22,068 bases of DNA from Polaribacter sp. (lineage in GTDB: Bacteria > Bacteroidota > Bacteroidia > Flavobacteriales > Flavobacteriaceae). The notes under the pieces are model-generated. The model was given only the letters and a program-made list of their open reading frames with translations, did no database searches and had not been told where the DNA came from. Positions 1 to 8,180 of this stretch are shown here, piece after piece. A program made the translations under genes and the position numbers. Location of the stretch: contig JANQTK010000045.1 of assembly GCA_030731695.1 (NCBI GenBank), positions 3,250-25,317 of the forward strand, written 5' to 3'. The first letter of the stretch is position 1; the number at the start of each line of letters is the position of its first letter.

Positions 1-492
1 ATTTATTGTCATGAATTGATTACAGAATATGGTGTAAAAAACTTAATTAGAGTTGGTTCTGCAGGTTCATATCAAAAAGATGTGCATATAAGAGATATTA
101 TTATTGCAATGGCTGCATCAACCAATTCAGGATTAAATACCATTCGTTTTAATGGGGCAGATTTTGCACCAACAGCCAGTTTTGAGTTGTTTCAAAAAGC
201 GATTGAAATTGCCAAGCAAAAAAATATTCCTGTAAAAGCAGGAGGGATTTTAAGTTCGGATGAATTTTATGCGGATGATTTTGATTCGTATCAAAAATGG
301 GCTGATTATGGCGTTTTGTGTGTAGAAATGGAAACTTCAGGATTATACACTATTGCCGCTAAACACCATGTAAATGCACTGTCAATTTTAACCATTTCTG
401 ACAATTTGGTTACCAAAGAACGAACAACTGCTGATGAACGCGAACAAACTTTCAAAGAAATGATTGAAATCGCTTTAGAACTCGCACTTTAA
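1..492 (+). CDS. deoD: Purine nucleoside phosphorylase DeoD-type, 5' truncated
   Basis: This is the C-terminal part of a DeoD-type (hexameric, NP-I family) purine nucleoside phosphorylase. The enzyme cleaves purine (deoxy)nucleosides with phosphate to free base and (deoxy)ribose-1-phosphate in cytoplasmic purine salvage. The frame is open from base 1, so the start lies outside the window; about 163 residues of the roughly 235 usual for the family remain. Visible family features are the ITEYGVKNLIRVGSAG segment, the substrate-binding VEMETSGLY segment (VEMEAAGIY in E. coli) and TISDN, which holds the catalytic Asp. Next comes ADEREQTF, with the Arg that assists it. The stop is 9 nt before hemN, so the two may share a transcript, although their functions are unrelated. 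The identification is firm from these motifs. Confidence 0.95.
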   Translation: MYCHELITEYGVKNLIRVGSAGSYQKDVHIRDIIIAMAASTNSGLNTIRFNGADFAPTASFELFQKAIEIAKQKNIPVKAGGILSSDEFYADDFDSYQKWADYGVLCVEMETSGLYTIAAKHHVNALSILTISDNLVTKERTTADEREQTFKEMIEIALELAL

Positions 493-501
493 CTCCAAAT
501 A

Positions 502-1863
502 ATGCAATCACTTATTCAAAAATACAACGTTCCAGGACCAAGATATACAAGTTATCCAACTGTTCCTTTTTGGGATAATTCAGGATTTTCAAAAGAAAAT
601 TGGATAGCCTCTTTTCAAAAATCATTCAAAGAAACGAATCAAACTGAAGGAATTAGTATTTATATTCATTTGCCATTTTGTGAGAGTTTGTGCACCTTTT
701 GCGCTTGTCACAAACACATTACCAAACGTCATGATGTTGAAGAAATCTATATAAAATCAGTTTTAAAAGAATGGGAATTGTATTTGGATTTGTTGGATGA
801 AAAACCCATCATCAAAGAATTGCATTTGGGTGGTGGAACACCCACTTTTTTTTCAGCAAAAAATCTTCATTTTTTACTCAATGGAATTTTTAAAAAAGCT
901 ATAAAACACAATAATGCTGAATTCAGTTTTGAAGGTCATCCAAATAATACATTTGAAGAACATTTACAAACCTTATTTGATCTCGGTTTTAGAAGAGTAA
1001 GTTTTGGAGTGCAAGATTATGACGAAAAGGTACAAAAAGCCATTCACAGAATACAGCCTTTTGAAAATGTGGAAAAAGTAACCAATTTGGCTCGAAAAAT
1101 TGGGTATACTTCTATAAGTCACGATTTGATTTTTGGATTGCCTTTTCAAACAAAAGAAAACGTAATAGATACGATTACAAAAACAAAATCTTTAAAACCA
1201 GATAGAATTTCTTTTTACAGCTATGCACACGTTCCTTGGATAAAAGGTGTTGGTCAACGTGGTTTTGATGAAAAGGATTTGCCAATAGATGATGAAAAAA
1301 GAGTTTTGTATGAAATTGGTAAAGAACTTTTTGCTGCCTTGGAGTATGAAGAAGTTGGCATGGATCATTTTGCTTTAAAAACAGATGATTTATACATTGC
1401 CACTAAAGATAACAGATTGCATCGAAATTTTATGGGGTATACAGCCAATAAAACACAATTAATGATTGGTTTGGGAATGTCAGCAATTTCTGATTCTTGG
1501 GGAGCTTTTGCCCAAAATGTAAAGTCAGTAAAAGAATATCAACAATTGGTTTTTGAAGGCGAAATTCCGGTTTTTAGAGGACATATTTTATCAAAAGAAG
1601 ATGCAATTATCAGAAAACATATCCTACATATGATGTGCAAATTCGAAACTTCTTGGGAAGATGCTGCATTGAAAATTGACAATTTGGAGTATCATTTAAG
1701 TTTATTGAAAGAATTAGAAAATGATGGATTGGTAATTATTCATAAAAATTCATTGTCAATTCCGGCACATGCAAGACCATTTTTAAGAAACATTTGCATG
1801 GCATTTGACAAAAAATTGCATCAAGAAAAAAGGAAAGAAAATCTTTTTTCAAAAACGATTTGA
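502..1863 (+). CDS. hemN: Oxygen-independent coproporphyrinogen III oxidase (radical SAM)
   Basis: The 453-residue product is full length for HemN (E. coli 457). It converts coproporphyrinogen III to protoporphyrinogen IX without oxygen, using two S-adenosylmethionine molecules in the cytoplasm. The N-terminus has the family signature YNVPGPRYTSYPT. The radical-SAM cluster motif is CX3CX2C at C60, C64 and C67, followed by C69; a Cys at this fourth position is conserved in true HemN and usually absent from HemW-like relatives. The GGGTPTF SAM-binding loop follows at about residue 112. The ATG at 502 gives the conserved N-terminus. The gene sits directly upstream of the cbb3 oxidase operon, which fits haem supply under low oxygen, but the cco genes have their own promoter at 1897-1943, so co-transcription is not required. 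Confidence 0.96.
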   Translation: MQSLIQKYNVPGPRYTSYPTVPFWDNSGFSKENWIASFQKSFKETNQTEGISIYIHLPFCESLCTFCACHKHITKRHDVEEIYIKSVLKEWELYLDLLDEKPIIKELHLGGGTPTFFSAKNLHFLLNGIFKKAIKHNNAEFSFEGHPNNTFEEHLQTLFDLGFRRVSFGVQDYDEKVQKAIHRIQPFENVEKVTNLARKIGYTSISHDLIFGLPFQTKENVIDTITKTKSLKPDRISFYSYAHVPWIKGVGQRGFDEKDLPIDDEKRVLYEIGKELFAALEYEEVGMDHFALKTDDLYIATKDNRLHRNFMGYTANKTQLMIGLGMSAISDSWGAFAQNVKSVKEYQQLVFEGEIPVFRGHILSKEDAIIRKHILHMMCKFETSWEDAALKIDNLEYHLSLLKELENDGLVIIHKNSLSIPAHARPFLRNICMAFDKKLHQEKRKENLFSKTI

Positions 1864-1896
1864 TCGAAAATTGATATTTTTTTTAAAAAAATCTGC

Positions 1897-1916
1897 AATA
1901 TGACATTTGTCATATT
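1897..1916. promoter_or_regulatory. CRP/FNR-type operator upstream of ccoS
   Basis: This is a perfect inverted repeat with two 9-bp arms, AATATGACA and TGTCATATT, separated by TT. The core is TGAC-N4-GTCA, the half-site layout recognised by CRP/FNR-superfamily regulators (compare TTGAT-N4-ATCAA for FNR). It lies between hemN and ccoS, and its centre (1906.5) is about 41 nt upstream of the start site predicted from the -7 box at 1936-1943. That is the class II activator position. Which regulator binds (FNR-, HcpR- or NnrR-like) cannot be told from the site, and no regulator gene is in the window. Confidence 0.72.
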
Positions 1917-1943
1917 TTGAGAAACTTATCAACTGTACTTTTG
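1917..1943 (+). promoter_or_regulatory. Bacteroidetes sigma-A promoter for the cco operon
   Basis: A perfect TAnnTTTG -7 box (TACTTTTG, 1936-1943) lies 26 nt before the ccoS start. The only TTG near the -33 position is at 1917-1919, with a 16-nt spacer. That is shorter than the 21 nt seen at two other candidate promoters in this window. A weak -33 region is expected where an activator bound near -41 substitutes for it. The predicted transcription start is near 1947. Confidence 0.6.
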
Positions 1944-1969
1944 AAACATCAAAAATTATCAGGCAAGAT

Positions 1970-2143
1970 ATGAGCGTAATATATTTACTTCTTTCACTAA
2001 GTATTTTAGTGGCATTAATTTTCTTAATTGTATTTATTTATTCAGTAAGAAAAGGACAATATGATGATACATATACGCCCTCTGTCAGAATGTTGTTTGA
2101 TGATGAACTAGTAAAATCTAACAAAAAAATAACCAAAAACTAA
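1970..2143 (+). CDS. ccoS: cbb3 oxidase assembly protein CcoS
   Basis: This 57-residue single-pass membrane protein is needed to make active cbb3 oxidase; CcoS is linked to cofactor insertion into the catalytic subunit. It begins MSVIYLLLSLSILVALIF, continues with a transmembrane helix to about residue 24, and carries the family's conserved stretch of GQYDD, a Thr-Pro pair and VRMLFDDE. The frame is open further upstream, to a TTG at 1907. That start would place the coding region across the operator and -7 box, and the family's proteins begin at the MSVIY-like segment, so the ATG at 1970 is chosen. It is the first gene of the operon, 10 nt ahead of ccoNO. In many bacteria ccoS follows the copper ATPase gene ccoI; here hemN is the upstream neighbour instead. 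Confidence 0.92.
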   Translation: MSVIYLLLSLSILVALIFLIVFIYSVRKGQYDDTYTPSVRMLFDDELVKSNKKITKN

Positions 2144-2153
2144 ATTTAAATTT

Positions 2154-4346
2154 ATGGAGATGCAACAATTTTATTATGACAATAAGATCGTTAAAAAGTT
2201 TATCTATGCAACTTTGCTATGGGGAATAGTGGGTTTTAGTGTGGGTCTACTTTTAGCTTTTATGTTTTTATTCCCAAATCTAACTGACGGAATTTCGTGG
2301 TTGAGTTTTGGACGTTTAAGACCATTACACACCAATGCTGTAATTTTCGCATTTGTGGGTAATGCTATTTTTGCAGGGGTTTATTATTCTTTGCAACGTT
2401 TGCTAAAAGCAAGAATGGCAAGTAATTTTTTAAGTAATTTTAATTTCTGGGGATGGCAACTAATCATTGTAGCTGCAGCAATTACGTTACCTTTAGGAAT
2501 TACCACATCCAAAGAATATGCTGAGTTAGAATGGCCAATTGATATTGCTATTGCTTTAGTTTGGGTGGCATTTGGCGTAAACATGATTTGGACAATCTTA
2601 CAACGAAGACAACGTCATTTATACGTAGCTATTTGGTTTTATTTAGCCACTTTTGTAACAGTTGCAGTTTTGCATATTTTTAATAGTTTAGAGCTTCCTG
2701 TAAGTTTCTTAAAATCATATTCTGTGTATGCAGGCGTACAAGATGCCTTGGTTCAATGGTGGTATGGTCATAATGCAGTAGCATTTTTCTTGACCACTCC
2801 ATTTTTAGGATTGATGTATTATTTTGTGCCAAAAGCAGCAAACAGACCTGTATATTCTTATCGATTGTCAATTGTACACTTTTGGTCATTAATCTTCATT
2901 TATATTTGGGCAGGTCCTCATCATTTATTGTATTCTGCATTGCCAGATTGGGCTCAAAATTTAGGAGTTGCATTCTCTGTGATGTTGATCGCACCTTCTT
3001 GGGGAGGTATGATCAATGGATTATTAACGTTAAGAGGCGCTTGGGATAAAGTGCGTGTTGATCCTGTTTTAAAGTTTATGGTTGTTGCTATCACAGGATA
3101 TGGAATGGCAACTTTTGAAGGACCAATGCTGTCTTTAAAAAATGTAAATGCGATTGCACATTTCTCTGATTGGATTATTGCACACGTTCACGTAGGCGCT
3201 TTGGCATGGAATGGATTTTTTGCTTTTGGGATGATTTATTGGCTAGTTCCTAGAATGTTCAAAACAAATTTATATTCTTTAGCATTAGCAAATGTGCACT
3301 TTTGGGTTGGAACTTTAGGAATCATTTTATATGCATTGCCTATGTATGTAGCAGGTTTTGTTCAAGCTTCTATGTGGAAACAATTCAATCCTGATGGCAC
3401 CTTAACGTATGGTAACTTTTTAGAAACTGTAAACGAAATTATTCCAATGTATTGGATGCGTGCCATTGGTGGTAGTATGTATATTTTGGGAGCAATTGTC
3501 ATGTTATACAATATCATAAGAACAGTAAGAGCAGGAAGTGATGTTACAGATGAATTGGCAGAAGCTGTTGCGTTGACTAAAGTTCCATCTCATAGAACAA
3601 AAGGAGAAGGATATCACACTTGGTTAGAGCGTAAGCCAATAAAATTAACAATTTATGCAACCATCGCAATTTTAATTGGTGGAATTGTTCAAATCATTCC
3701 AACTTTGTTGGTAAAATCAAATATTCCTACAATTAGTAGTGTAAAACCATATTCTCCATTAGAATTAGAAGGTCGTGATTTATACATCAGAGAAGGTTGT
3801 GTTGGTTGTCACTCACAAATGATTCGTCCTTTTAGGAGTGAAGTAGAACGTTATGGCGAGTATTCAAAAGCGGGCGAATTTGTATATGACCATCCATTTT
3901 TATGGGGTTCAAAAAGAACAGGACCAGATTTACATAGAGTTGGACAAAAATACAATGATAATTGGCATTTGAATCACATGTATGATCCTCAAAGTACTTC
4001 TCCTGGTTCCATCATGCCTTCCTATAAATGGTTGATTAGTAATAAATTGGATAAATCCGCTACTCAAGACAAAATGAGAGCAATGGTTACTTTGGGAGTT
4101 CCTTATACTGAAGAAGAAATTAAAAATGCTCAAGAAGCCATGAATCTTCAAGGGAAAAAAATCGAAGAAAATTTATATCAAGATCCTGATTTTGTAAAAA
4201 ATTACGAAGCTGATAAAGCGTATGCAAAACAAAATGGTCAAGAATTTATAGAAATGAAAGATCGCGAAATCGTTGCTATGATTGCATACATCCAACGTTT
4301 AGGAACAGATATTAAAGTTAAAGCAACACAAATTTCTAAAAAATAA
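2154..4346 (+). CDS. ccoNO: cbb3-type cytochrome c oxidase, fused subunits I and II (CcoN-CcoO)
   Basis: The 730-residue product fuses the haem-copper catalytic subunit CcoN (about 1-490) to the membrane-anchored cytochrome c subunit CcoO (about 495-730). The complex reduces oxygen to water with high affinity and pumps protons across the inner membrane. CcoN ligands are visible: H59 and H346 (haem b), H344 (haem b3), and H206, H256 and H257 (CuB). Y250, six residues before the HH pair, matches the Tyr that is cross-linked in cbb3 enzymes. The CcoO part starts with a membrane helix (about 497-519), then has one c-haem site, CVGCH at 549-553, and PGSIMPSY, whose Met is the likely axial ligand. 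In proteobacteria these are two genes; the fusion is typical of Bacteroidetes. No truncation or missing ligand is seen. Confidence 0.97.
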   Translation: MEMQQFYYDNKIVKKFIYATLLWGIVGFSVGLLLAFMFLFPNLTDGISWLSFGRLRPLHTNAVIFAFVGNAIFAGVYYSLQRLLKARMASNFLSNFNFWGWQLIIVAAAITLPLGITTSKEYAELEWPIDIAIALVWVAFGVNMIWTILQRRQRHLYVAIWFYLATFVTVAVLHIFNSLELPVSFLKSYSVYAGVQDALVQWWYGHNAVAFFLTTPFLGLMYYFVPKAANRPVYSYRLSIVHFWSLIFIYIWAGPHHLLYSALPDWAQNLGVAFSVMLIAPSWGGMINGLLTLRGAWDKVRVDPVLKFMVVAITGYGMATFEGPMLSLKNVNAIAHFSDWIIAHVHVGALAWNGFFAFGMIYWLVPRMFKTNLYSLALANVHFWVGTLGIILYALPMYVAGFVQASMWKQFNPDGTLTYGNFLETVNEIIPMYWMRAIGGSMYILGAIVMLYNIIRTVRAGSDVTDELAEAVALTKVPSHRTKGEGYHTWLERKPIKLTIYATIAILIGGIVQIIPTLLVKSNIPTISSVKPYSPLELEGRDLYIREGCVGCHSQMIRPFRSEVERYGEYSKAGEFVYDHPFLWGSKRTGPDLHRVGQKYNDNWHLNHMYDPQSTSPGSIMPSYKWLISNKLDKSATQDKMRAMVTLGVPYTEEEIKNAQEAMNLQGKKIEENLYQDPDFVKNYEADKAYAKQNGQEFIEMKDREIVAMIAYIQRLGTDIKVKATQISKK

Positions 4347-4351
4347 GAATC

Positions 4352-4522
4352 ATGTTAAAATTTGTAAAAAACCATATGGAGAGCATCACAGGTATTGAAA
4401 TATATCCTATGATTTCATTGCTCATTTTCTTCACTTTTTTTGTACTACTGTTTTGGTGGGTATTCACCGCAAAAAAAGAGTATATAAAAACAGTTAGTAA
4501 TTTACCCTTAGAGGATAACTAA
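4352..4522 (+). CDS. ccoQ: cbb3 oxidase small subunit CcoQ/FixQ-like
   Basis: This short gene encodes 56 residues (MLKFVKNHMESITGIEIYP onward) with one transmembrane helix at about 19-39 that ends in FFVLLFWWVF, followed by a charged tail. Size, topology and position between ccoNO and ccoP match CcoQ/FixQ, a small subunit that stabilises the cbb3 complex. The ATG lies 5 nt after the ccoNO stop and the gene ends 14 nt before ccoP, so it is clearly inside the operon. CcoQ proteins share little sequence, so the name rests mainly on position, length and the single helix. Confidence 0.85.
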   Translation: MLKFVKNHMESITGIEIYPMISLLIFFTFFVLLFWWVFTAKKEYIKTVSNLPLEDN

Positions 4523-4536
4523 AAACCAATAATAAA

Positions 4537-5394
4537 ATGAAAAAATATATTCAATCAACAGTCTATGTAATTTTTGTAATTGTTACTTTTTTAGCTCTTG
4601 CAAAATCATTTATGGTCTATAAAAATCCATTTGATTTATATGAAAACCCATTAGTTTGGTTAGCATTGATAGGTTTTGTAATGGTAATTGTTCTAAAAGA
4701 AGTAGTCAATGTTATGGCTGTAAATAGAGCAAAAGAACTACAAAACGAAAAAGATGGTGTTGTTCCAGAAATTACAGAAGCCTGGTATGTAGGAATTTTA
4801 AAGTCATGGACAAAAGCAAAAGACATAGAAGAAGAACACGAAATTGTGTTGGATCACAATTACGATGGCATTAAAGAATTAGACAATTCGTTGCCTCCAT
4901 GGTGGGTTTATATGTTTTATGCAACCATTATTTTTGGTGTTGTGTATTTGATTCGTTTTCATGTATTAGATGGCGATACACAAGCCATGGAATATGAAAA
5001 AGCAGTTGCAGAAGCAAGAGCCGAAGTTGAGAAATACAAAGCAACAGCACCCAATTTATTTGATATCGAAAATGTAACTTTATTAACAGCTGAAGCTGAT
5101 ATAAAAAGAGGAAAAGCTGTTTTTAACTTAAACTGTGCTTCTTGTCACTTGGCTGATGGTGGAGGACAAATTGGGCCGAATTTAACTGATGAATTTTGGA
5201 TTTTAGGTGGTGGCATTAAAAATGTTTTCAATACAGTGTATAATGGAGGTAGAGATGGAAAAGGAATGATTGCTTGGAACAAAACACTAAAACCTGAAGA
5301 TATTGCCAAAGTAGCGAGTTATGTTATTTCATTACAAGGAACTACCCCTGCTGTTGCAAAAGCGGCTGAAGGTGAAAAATATACTGAAGAGTAA
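4537..5394 (+). CDS. ccoP: cbb3 oxidase subunit III CcoP, mono-haem
   Basis: The 285-residue c-type cytochrome subunit passes electrons to CcoNO. Three hydrophobic helices are visible, at about 8-26, 38-58 and 124-142. The last follows the family's conserved NSLPPWWVYMFY segment and anchors a periplasmic domain. That domain has a single haem-binding site, CASCH at 200-204, with M244 (GKGMIAW) the likely sixth ligand. Proteobacterial CcoP normally has two haem sites; one is usual in Bacteroidetes. A charged stretch at about 150-172 (EYEKAVAEARAEVEKYK) looks helical and links membrane and haem domain. The gene lies 14 nt after ccoQ and 23 nt before ccoG. Confidence 0.95.
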   Translation: MKKYIQSTVYVIFVIVTFLALAKSFMVYKNPFDLYENPLVWLALIGFVMVIVLKEVVNVMAVNRAKELQNEKDGVVPEITEAWYVGILKSWTKAKDIEEEHEIVLDHNYDGIKELDNSLPPWWVYMFYATIIFGVVYLIRFHVLDGDTQAMEYEKAVAEARAEVEKYKATAPNLFDIENVTLLTAEADIKRGKAVFNLNCASCHLADGGGQIGPNLTDEFWILGGGIKNVFNTVYNGGRDGKGMIAWNKTLKPEDIAKVASYVISLQGTTPAVAKAAEGEKYTEE

Positions 5395-5417
5395 ACTATA
5401 TTTTAAATTATAAAACA

Positions 5418-6839
5418 ATGGAGGCACCTCAAAACGAACAATTTAGAGACAGTATTGCAACAATCAATACTGAAGGAAAGCGTTCTTGGGTGTTTCCAAA
5501 AAAACCTAGTGGTCGATTTTACAAGTACCGTAGTTATGTCAGTTATTTTTTACTAGCTTTTTTATTCAGTGCGCCATTTCTCAAAATCAATGGGAATCAG
5601 TTTTTGTTATTCAATGTGTTAGAACGTAAGTTCAATATTTTTGGATTTCCTTTTTGGCCACAAGATTTCTACTTATTTGTCATTTCAATGATTACAGGAG
5701 TGGTTTTTGTGATTTTGTTTACAGTTGTTTTTGGTCGAATTTTTTGCGGATGGATTTGTCCACAAACCATTTTTATGGAGATGGTTTTCAGAAAAATAGA
5801 ATATTGGATTGATGGTGACCGTAACAAACAAATGCGATTAGACAGACAGCCTTGGAATGGGGAAAAAATCAGAAAACGTTTGTTGAAATGGTTTATTTTC
5901 TTTGTCATTTCTTTTCTCATTGCCAATGTATTTTTAGCGTATTTGATTGGAGGAGATACTCTGATTGATTACATCACAGGAAATCCGTTAGATAACATTC
6001 GAACTCTAATTTCACTACTCATTTTTACCAGTGTTTTTTATTTTGTGTTTGCCTGGTTTCGCGAACAAGTGTGCATTATTGCTTGTCCTTATGGAAGATT
6101 ACAAGGAGTATTGTTGGATAACAAAACCATCAATGTTGCTTATGATTACAAACGTGGTGAAGCAGAAAATGGAAGGTCAACTTTCAGAAAAGGCGAAGAC
6201 AGACAAGCTGCTGGAAAAGGGGATTGTATCGATTGCAATCAATGTGTAGTAGTTTGTCCAACAGGAATTGATATCAGAAATGGTACTCAGTTAGAGTGTG
6301 TAAATTGTACAGCTTGTATTGATGAATGTGATCATATTATGGAAAGTATCAAACTTCCAAAAGGATTGATTCGCTACGCAAGTGAAGATAATATTGATAA
6401 AAAGGAGCCCTTTAAGTTTACTGCTCGAATGAAAGGTTACACATCAGTATTAGTCATTTTAGTTGGTATTTTAATAGGAATGCTTTTCCTAAGAAATGAT
6501 GTAGAAGCAACCATTTTACGATTGCCAGGACAATTGTACGAACACAAAGAAAATAACATTATTAGCAATGTGTATACCTATAAATTGATCAATAAAACAA
6601 ATCGAAAAATAGAAGATGTCAGCTATAAATTATTGTCTCATAAAGGAACCATAAAAGTAGTGTCAAACAGGCATTTTTCTGTTCCTGAGCAAGGATTATC
6701 GCAAGGAACTTTGTTTATTGAATTGCATTCTTCGGAATTGAATAAAGACAAAATAAATCTAAAAATTGGGGTTTATAGTCATGATGAATTAATTGAAACA
6801 ACAACAACAAACTTCTTAGGACCAAGAAGTTATCGATAA
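5418..6839 (+). CDS. ccoG: cbb3 oxidase assembly ferredoxin-like protein CcoG (RdxA/FixG)
   Basis: The 473-residue membrane protein belongs to the CcoG/RdxA/FixG family of polytopic iron-sulfur proteins, implicated in reducing copper for cbb3 oxidase assembly. Several helices occupy about 40-245. Cys pairs in FCGWICP (C110, C114) and CIIACPYGR (C219, C223) are conserved in the family. Two 4Fe-4S ferredoxin motifs follow, at C270-C273-C276-C280 and C294-C297-C300-C304, then another helix near 340-358. The C-terminal part (about 375-473) has the extracytoplasmic Ig-like character usual for the family. The gene is 11 nt upstream of ccoH. Confidence 0.96.
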   Translation: MEAPQNEQFRDSIATINTEGKRSWVFPKKPSGRFYKYRSYVSYFLLAFLFSAPFLKINGNQFLLFNVLERKFNIFGFPFWPQDFYLFVISMITGVVFVILFTVVFGRIFCGWICPQTIFMEMVFRKIEYWIDGDRNKQMRLDRQPWNGEKIRKRLLKWFIFFVISFLIANVFLAYLIGGDTLIDYITGNPLDNIRTLISLLIFTSVFYFVFAWFREQVCIIACPYGRLQGVLLDNKTINVAYDYKRGEAENGRSTFRKGEDRQAAGKGDCIDCNQCVVVCPTGIDIRNGTQLECVNCTACIDECDHIMESIKLPKGLIRYASEDNIDKKEPFKFTARMKGYTSVLVILVGILIGMLFLRNDVEATILRLPGQLYEHKENNIISNVYTYKLINKTNRKIEDVSYKLLSHKGTIKVVSNRHFSVPEQGLSQGTLFIELHSSELNKDKINLKIGVYSHDELIETTTTNFLGPRSYR

Positions 6840-6850
6840 AAACAATAAAA

Positions 6851-7297
6851 ATGAAATTTAATTGGGGAACAGGAATTGTAATCGCATTTGTAGCTTTTAT
6901 TGCATTCATCCTATATTTTGTAATTACCATGAGTGTAAATAAAGAATATAGACACGATTTGGTGACAGAAGGATATTATCAAAAAGAATTGAAGTTTCAA
7001 GATCGAATTGAAGCCACTAAAAACTCGCAAGATTTTGAAGACGAAATGCAAATCATCAAACATAAAGAAGGATTATTTATTTCTTTTCCAAAAAATTTAG
7101 ATTATAAAAAAATAAAAGGTAAAGTGTTCCTATACAGACCATCTAATAAACAATTAGATTTTGAAATGCCAATTTCAATTTCTGACAATTATTTGCTCGT
7201 GCCTGAGAATCGTTTAGTAGATGGTCGTTGGAACATCACTGTAGAATGGGAATACGAAAACAAAAAATATTTAACCGAACAAGAACTCATTTTTTAA
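6851..7297 (+). CDS. ccoH: cbb3 oxidase assembly protein CcoH/FixH
   Basis: The 148-residue protein has one N-terminal membrane helix (about 8-27, starting at the family's MKFNWGTGI segment) and a periplasmic domain rich in beta strands. CcoH/FixH proteins associate with cbb3 oxidase during assembly and help stabilise it. The motif VNKEYRHDLVTEGYYQKELKF at about 29-49 is typical of the Bacteroidetes form. The stop codon overlaps the next gene's ATG by one base (TAATG), which suggests translational coupling. The identification rests on family resemblance and on position after ccoG. Confidence 0.92.
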   Translation: MKFNWGTGIVIAFVAFIAFILYFVITMSVNKEYRHDLVTEGYYQKELKFQDRIEATKNSQDFEDEMQIIKHKEGLFISFPKNLDYKKIKGKVFLYRPSNKQLDFEMPISISDNYLLVPENRLVDGRWNITVEWEYENKKYLTEQELIF

Positions 7298-8001
7298 TGT
7301 TTTTAACAGCGCTCATTTTTGGATTGGTAGGTAGTTTTCACTGCATAGGCATGTGTGGCCCAATCGCATTTATGTTACCTGTTGAACGTGAAAATCCAAT
7401 TAAAAAATTCTTTCAAATTTTAAGTTATCATCTTGGTAGATTGTTTACATATAGTTTGATGGGCATTCTTTTTGGTTATTTAGGAAAAGGTTTTTTCTTA
7501 TTCGGATTTCAACAACAAATAGCTATTATTACGGGTGTTTTTATGATTTTATTGGTTGTTTTTCCAAAAATAACGGGTAAAATCCCTTTATCAAAAGTCA
7601 TTAATACATTCGTTTTTAAAGTAAAAAGTGCCCTTGGTAATGAACTAAAAAAGAAAAACAATGACACTTTTTTTGTCTTGGGCTTTTTAAACGGATTGTT
7701 GCCTTGTGGTTTGGTATATATGGCAATTTTGGGCGCATTAACCATGTCAACCCCAATTTCTGGGGCATTTTATATGTTTTTATTCGGTTTGGGAACCATT
7801 CCTTTAATGACAGTAGTTGTTTATTTTGGAAGTTTTGCCAAAGGAAATTTTAGAATTTTTATCCAAAAAGCAATTCCTGTTGTTGTGGTTTTTATGGGTA
7901 CTTTATTTATCTTAAGAGGTTTAGGATTGGGAATTCCATTCATTTCTCCTCCAGAACCTATTTTAACTTCTACTGTTGAGGCTGTAAAAAGTTGTCATTA
8001 G
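7297..8001 (+). CDS. TauE/SafE (UreH-like) family membrane protein of the cco operon
   Basis: The 234-residue polytopic membrane protein has about six hydrophobic segments. Near the N-terminus is GSFHCIGMCGP, a His/Cys/Met-containing motif of the UreH/DsbD-like transmembrane family commonly annotated 'sulfite exporter TauE/SafE'. A second GLLPCGLVY motif in the middle half marks an internal repeat of the same fold. Such genes commonly sit at the end of cbb3 operons in this phylum. The Cys/His/Met motifs and the context suggest a role in copper or redox supply for oxidase assembly rather than sulfite export, but this is inference. The ATG at 7297 overlaps the ccoH stop by one base; an in-frame upstream ATG at 7228 would overlap ccoH by 70 nt and adds a non-hydrophobic extension, so it was not used. 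Confidence 0.85.
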   Translation: MFLTALIFGLVGSFHCIGMCGPIAFMLPVERENPIKKFFQILSYHLGRLFTYSLMGILFGYLGKGFFLFGFQQQIAIITGVFMILLVVFPKITGKIPLSKVINTFVFKVKSALGNELKKKNNDTFFVLGFLNGLLPCGLVYMAILGALTMSTPISGAFYMFLFGLGTIPLMTVVVYFGSFAKGNFRIFIQKAIPVVVVFMGTLFILRGLGLGIPFISPPEPILTSTVEAVKSCH

Positions 8002-8010
8002 AAATGATTA

Positions 8011-8037
8011 GACACAAATTCCACGAATTTCACAGAT
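8011..8037 (-). repeat. Interspersed repeat copy 1 (inverted)
   Basis: This is a 27-nt segment that starts GACACAAATT. Its reverse complement matches the copy at 8181-8207 at 23 of 27 positions without gaps. It also pairs imperfectly with 8076-8103 to form a long hairpin just 9 nt after the TauE-like gene stop, which could act as a 3' end or terminator for the cco transcript. Confidence 0.75.
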
Positions 8038-8075
8038 ACAATATGTATAAATTTGTGAAATAAAATGCATCAAAA

Positions 8076-8103
8076 ATCCGTGTAAATCTGTGTAATTCGT
8101 GTC
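8076..8103 (+). repeat. Interspersed repeat copy 2
   Basis: This 28-nt segment begins ATCCGTGTAAATCTGTG and ends AATTCGTGTC. It is the imperfect inverted partner of 8011-8037, with the outer 20 positions matching except four and a one-base slip further in. The element of alternating GTG and AATT or ATTT words resembles a short intergenic repeat that recurs in Bacteroidetes genomes. Smaller matching fragments lie at 8051-8061 and 8153-8165. Confidence 0.75.
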
Positions 8104-8180
8104 CAATACACTACCAGCAATTAGTATTATATCTCAAGGATTTAATAAGTATAATTTCGTGAAATATTAAAAGGATTTTT

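Noticed and set aside
1907..1969. Upstream extension of ccoS from a TTG start
   Set aside because: It would run across the FNR-type operator and the -7 box, and CcoS proteins begin at the MSVIY-like segment encoded from 1970.
7228..7296. Longer start for the TauE-like protein
   Set aside because: It overlaps ccoH by 70 nt and adds a basic stretch before the first helix; the coupled ATG at 7297 fits better.
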